A DNA stretch of 15,891 nt from Methanosaeta sp. UBA80 (lineage in GTDB: Archaea > Halobacteriota > Methanosarcinia > Methanotrichales > Methanotrichaceae). The stretch is taken from contig DAWB01000180.1 of NCBI GenBank assembly GCA_002505805.1, positions 1-15,891 of the forward strand, in the 5' to 3' direction. Below are positions 13,709 to 15,891 of this stretch, one piece after another (position 1 is the stretch's first letter; each line of letters begins with the position of its first letter). The position numbers were made by a program, and so were the translations under genes. Below the pieces are notes generated by a model, which saw only the letters and a list, made by a program, of their open reading frames with translations, searched no databases and was not told the origin of the DNA.

Positions 13709-14035
13709 TCATCCCTGCCCGCCTGTGGTTGAGTTCTCAAAGATCTCCCTCAACCTTCCCGCTGTCTCTCTGGCAAGCCTTCTCTCCACTGCGGTAAGAA
13801 AGGTCTCCGCACACTGCGGCGCTATGCAAAGCAGACACTCCGAGCCGTCCATGGCCCTCTCAGCCAGGTACCTGAGATCCTTGTCCGATAGCTTCTCCAG
13901 CCGGGACTGGAAGTCCTCCCGGTCGGTGATGTAGTAGTTGGAGATGGATGCGAGCAGGCTGCCGGAATCATCCGGCTCCTGGCATGGTGCTAGCTTTCTA
14001 AGAATCTTGATATCTTTTCGGTTCAGCTTTTTCAT
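13709..14035 (-). CDS. Small helical protein with CxxC...C motif, function unknown
   Basis: A 108-residue soluble protein. The start is highly basic (MKKLNRKDIKILRKL), the middle amphipathic and helical (FQSRLEKLSDKDLRYLAERAMDG), then a cysteine cluster SECLLCIAPQCAETF (a C-x2-C-x4-C pattern) and a final helix ERRLARETAGRLREIFE. A further Cys lies in LAPCQEP. Four cysteines in a small cytosolic protein could bind metal or an iron-sulfur cluster, but this is inference. The ATG at 14035 is chosen because AGGTGA lies 5 nt upstream; the frame-compatible GTG at 14044 is part of that very site. A good TATA element (CTATATATTAT on the minus strand, 14139-14149) lies about 105 nt upstream, giving a leader of roughly 75-80 nt. 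No family name known. Confidence 0.7.
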   Translation of the reverse strand: MKKLNRKDIKILRKLAPCQEPDDSGSLLASISNYYITDREDFQSRLEKLSDKDLRYLAERAMDGSECLLCIAPQCAETFLTAVERRLARETAGRLREIFENSTTGGQG

Positions 14036-14044
14036 CGGAATCAC

Positions 14045-14430
14045 CTAAGGGATATCTCTTGGTTATTCCTGAAGTATCTTTCCTTCTTGGGGGCGCGTTG
14101 CCTTCTGCTGGTAGAATAGGCCGCAGCTATCTCGCTTGATAATATATAGCCTGAGCTTTGCTAATAAGACAATATAATCGAATGTCTAGTCGAAAGATCA
14201 GAAAGATCAACACTTGGCAAGTAGATCCATCCCATCGGCGCGGGCCATATCCTGAGGCACAGCTTTGTCTTTTCCTCTCAGGTCGCTGATCAAGCTCTAT
14301 TTCTGGCACCAGCCAGCAGCCAAAAGGCTTTTCGTGCCAGAGTGGATTGAGTCTTTTTGAGTCCCTATGTGCCTGATAGAAGAGCTTTGCCGGCTGAGGA
14401 GGATAAACCAATTAGAGGAGCAATGGTGTA
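14045..14430. other. 386-bp intergenic region between divergent genes
   Basis: It holds the TATA-like element at 14139-14149 (minus direction) and, near its end, GAGGAG at 14415-14420, the ribosome binding site of the GH16-like gene. The open minus-strand frame 14127-14411 and a 31-codon plus-strand frame 14367-14462 lack ribosome binding sites and look like chance. No tRNA or other structured RNA was recognised. Confidence 0.4.
14139..14149 (-). promoter_or_regulatory. TATA box for the small CxxC protein gene
   Basis: CTATATATTAT on the minus strand, the only strong TATA element upstream of the ATG at 14035. The implied leader of about 75-80 nt is longer than those of other genes here. Confidence 0.4.
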
Positions 14431-15606
14431 ATGAGCGGTGGGGATTGCCCTCCGGCTTATAGCCGGCGGCAAGATAGACCAGAAAATCTTCTTTGTGCAG
14501 GGGAGGTTAGGGCCTTTTCCAGGGACAATGAGCTTTGTGGCCTGAATAGCCATTGCTTTTGTCAGAGCACTAAAAAAGAGAGCAAAGGAAACGAGAGGAA
14601 AAGAAGCGAGCGCAAAGGAAATATCTATTTAGAAATAATTGATGGAATTAATAATGAGCTCATAAAAAACGTATATATCAACTTAGAAGTCCCTGAGCTA
14701 GGATTTGAAGGCAACTCATTTCATGGGACGTTCTCTTTAGATGGTGCCCGTCCTCTGGCACATTATACATTAAAATGCTCCGCAGACGGCTATGCCTCCG
14801 CTCTGGATGGCTATGGCGACGGCAGAGGGATAGCGCAAGTTGCTGCGGATGAACATGGAAATTGGCATGGAAGGATTGCCCTGATGCCCTATAGTGAGGG
14901 TCGCAGGATCAGATTCTCGGATCTTATGTGGCATGTAAGAGATTCTCTAGGCAGAGCAGAGGGGCCTGATAACAATTATTGGAGCAAGAGCATCAGAAAT
15001 GTCTGGGTTGATGAGCGGGGAAGACTTCATCTGAAGATCACCAGAGATGAGGGAGCCGGCAAATGGTATTGCCCTGAGGTTGTCGCCGTCAATCCCTTGG
15101 GCTACGGGGATTATACTTTTTATGTTGCGGGCCGCCTCAGGGATATTCTGATTAAAAATGAGGTCTTGGGCCTCTTTAACTATCTGGATGCCAGTCACGA
15201 GATTGATATCGAATATGGCAATGGGGCCTGGTCGGAGGGTAAAGGCTTCTTCGGCCAGTTTGCCACCCAGCCGGCGGGGATCTGTGAGAGGCATGAGTTC
15301 CCCTTGGACAGAATCGCAGATGGCATGGATGAGACAGCAAGCAATTTCAGCTGGCAGAAGGGTGCTGTCAGGTTCAGTAGCTCTTATTATGATGCAATAA
15401 ATGCCGATGGATGGACCGGCCATAAATGCGTCCCGGAAGAGGATGTCGATGAGGATGGCAGCCCGGACCTGCAAACTCATATCAATTTATGGCTGTATGG
15501 ACGCAAGAGGAAAATAAAAGAGGAGCCAACAGATATAATAATAAATAAATTTATATATTCCAGTGGTCGGAAGCCCATCCAAAGCAATGTGCAAGTGATT
15601 CTATGA
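14431..15606 (+). CDS. GH16-like protein with N-terminal beta domain, no signal peptide
   Basis: A 391-residue protein with three parts. Residues 1-62 are Cys-rich, then Lys/Arg/Ser-rich and look disordered. Residues about 63-155 form a beta domain resembling carboxypeptidase-regulatory/PEGA-type folds (NIYLEIIDGINNELIKNVYI, YTLKCSADGY). Residues about 160-391 resemble glycoside hydrolase family 16 (concanavalin-like jelly roll): the catalytic motif EIDIE is at 257-261, matching the E-x-D-x-E form with nucleophile Glu257 and acid/base Glu261; NYWSKSIRNVWVD, GRLHLKIT and GKWYCPEV precede it as in the family. A DxDxDGxxD calcium-type loop lies at 338-346. GAGGAG sits 10 nt before the ATG. Unusually for a glucanase, no signal peptide is visible, so the true start or cellular location is uncertain. 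Its stop overlaps the next start (ATGA). Confidence 0.75.
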   Translation: MSGGDCPPAYSRRQDRPENLLCAGEVRAFSRDNELCGLNSHCFCQSTKKESKGNERKRSERKGNIYLEIIDGINNELIKNVYINLEVPELGFEGNSFHGTFSLDGARPLAHYTLKCSADGYASALDGYGDGRGIAQVAADEHGNWHGRIALMPYSEGRRIRFSDLMWHVRDSLGRAEGPDNNYWSKSIRNVWVDERGRLHLKITRDEGAGKWYCPEVVAVNPLGYGDYTFYVAGRLRDILIKNEVLGLFNYLDASHEIDIEYGNGAWSEGKGFFGQFATQPAGICERHEFPLDRIADGMDETASNFSWQKGAVRFSSSYYDAINADGWTGHKCVPEEDVDEDGSPDLQTHINLWLYGRKRKIKEEPTDIIINKFIYSSGRKPIQSNVQVIL

Positions 15607-15887
15607 TTGCTCGAAGTCTTCCAGATCCATATAGGCGAAGACCAGGCCATATTATGTCCGGGAATCTTGTGGATCGATCAGTCTGGTGGGACTGGAGCAA
15701 TTGGCAGAGAAGCCCGCAGGCTGTCGCCTTCCCGTCCTGGGATAGCGCTCAGGTTCTTGAGAGCCACTGGGTGCTAGTGAAAGCGCCTGAATATTACATC
15801 CTGTCACTCTCAGGGGAGCTAATTGAAGAACTCTCGAACAATCATAATAACATGTATACCCCTCTTCTAACCGACATCCCGGAGTAA
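15603..15887 (+). CDS. Small Trp-rich protein coupled to the GH16-like gene
   Basis: A 94-residue protein whose ATG overlaps the TGA of the GH16-like gene (ATGA at 15603-15606), the classic arrangement for translational coupling, so the two are almost surely co-transcribed. The N-terminus is basic (RSLPDPYRRRPGH), followed by an aromatic cluster (SVWWDWSNWQ) and a C-terminal half with ILSLSGELIEELSNN. An in-frame ATG at residue 18 (MSGNLVDRS) is a possible alternative start. No signal peptide, membrane helix, cysteine or known motif is present. The aromatic cluster could bind carbohydrate, but that is speculation from context. It ends in TAA four bases before the window edge, with GGAGTAAGGA that could be the ribosome binding site of a further gene. 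Confidence 0.6.
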   Translation: MIARSLPDPYRRRPGHIMSGNLVDRSVWWDWSNWQRSPQAVAFPSWDSAQVLESHWVLVKAPEYYILSLSGELIEELSNNHNNMYTPLLTDIPE

Positions 15888-15891
15888 GGAT

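Noticed and set aside
14127..14411. 94-codon minus-strand frame
   Set aside because: No ribosome binding site, unusual composition and overlap with the intergenic TATA element.
1..15891. CRISPR arrays, insertion sequences, tRNA and rRNA genes
   Set aside because: No regularly spaced repeats, transposase motifs, terminal inverted repeats, TΨC-type arms or rRNA-like stretches were seen on reading both strands.

Overview
The window reads as chromosomal DNA from a methanogenic euryarchaeon. The strongest clue is a full-length ArcS-type archaeosine synthase, a tRNA-modification enzyme known from Euryarchaeota. A geranylgeranyl-reductase-family flavoprotein, TATA boxes close to the archaeal consensus, GGTGA/GGAG-type ribosome binding sites and secreted proteins rich in N-glycosylation sequons fit the same picture. 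A Methanothrix/Methanosarcinales-type host is my guess from recall of the protein set; nothing in the window proves it. TAG is used as an ordinary stop by several intact genes.

Layout. 1-500: a small AT-rich gene of unknown function, then an apparently decayed minus-strand frame. 504-2768: a BCP-type peroxiredoxin (minus) diverges from an Lrp/AsnC regulator (plus), which is followed 13 nt later by a CorA Mg2+ channel. The 167-bp divergent region holds two TATA boxes and two inverted repeats. 2958-4492: a winged-helix regulator and a PerM/AI-2E-family membrane protein. 4493-5207: an AT-rich stretch with a possible 58-codon minus-strand frame and a small exported beta-sandwich protein. 5297-7693, all minus: a small secreted protein, a geranylgeranyl reductase homologue and a rhomboid protease. 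7817-10460, plus: arcS and a six-TM voltage-gated-type K+ channel with a C-terminal zinc ribbon. 10544-12420, minus: a second PerM/AI-2E-family protein and a secreted glycoprotein-like protein. 12617-13063, plus: a small secreted protein that looks like a distant paralogue of the one at 7280-7693. 13064-13708: no confident gene, but strong TATA boxes, a perfect hairpin and two tiny ORFs. 13709-14035, minus: a small conserved-looking Cys-containing protein. 14431-15887, plus: a GH16-like protein translationally coupled (ATGA) to a 94-residue Trp-rich protein.

The genes do not form one pathway. Themes are membrane transport (CorA, two PerM/AI-2E proteins, K+ channel), cell surface (four small secreted proteins, rhomboid, GH16-like protein) and housekeeping lipid and tRNA modification. 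The best candidates for new biology are the palindrome-bearing prx/lrp divergent promoter, the paired secreted proteins, the zinc-ribbon K+ channel, and the GH16-like protein with its coupled partner. I saw no CRISPR array, insertion sequence, tRNA or rRNA.
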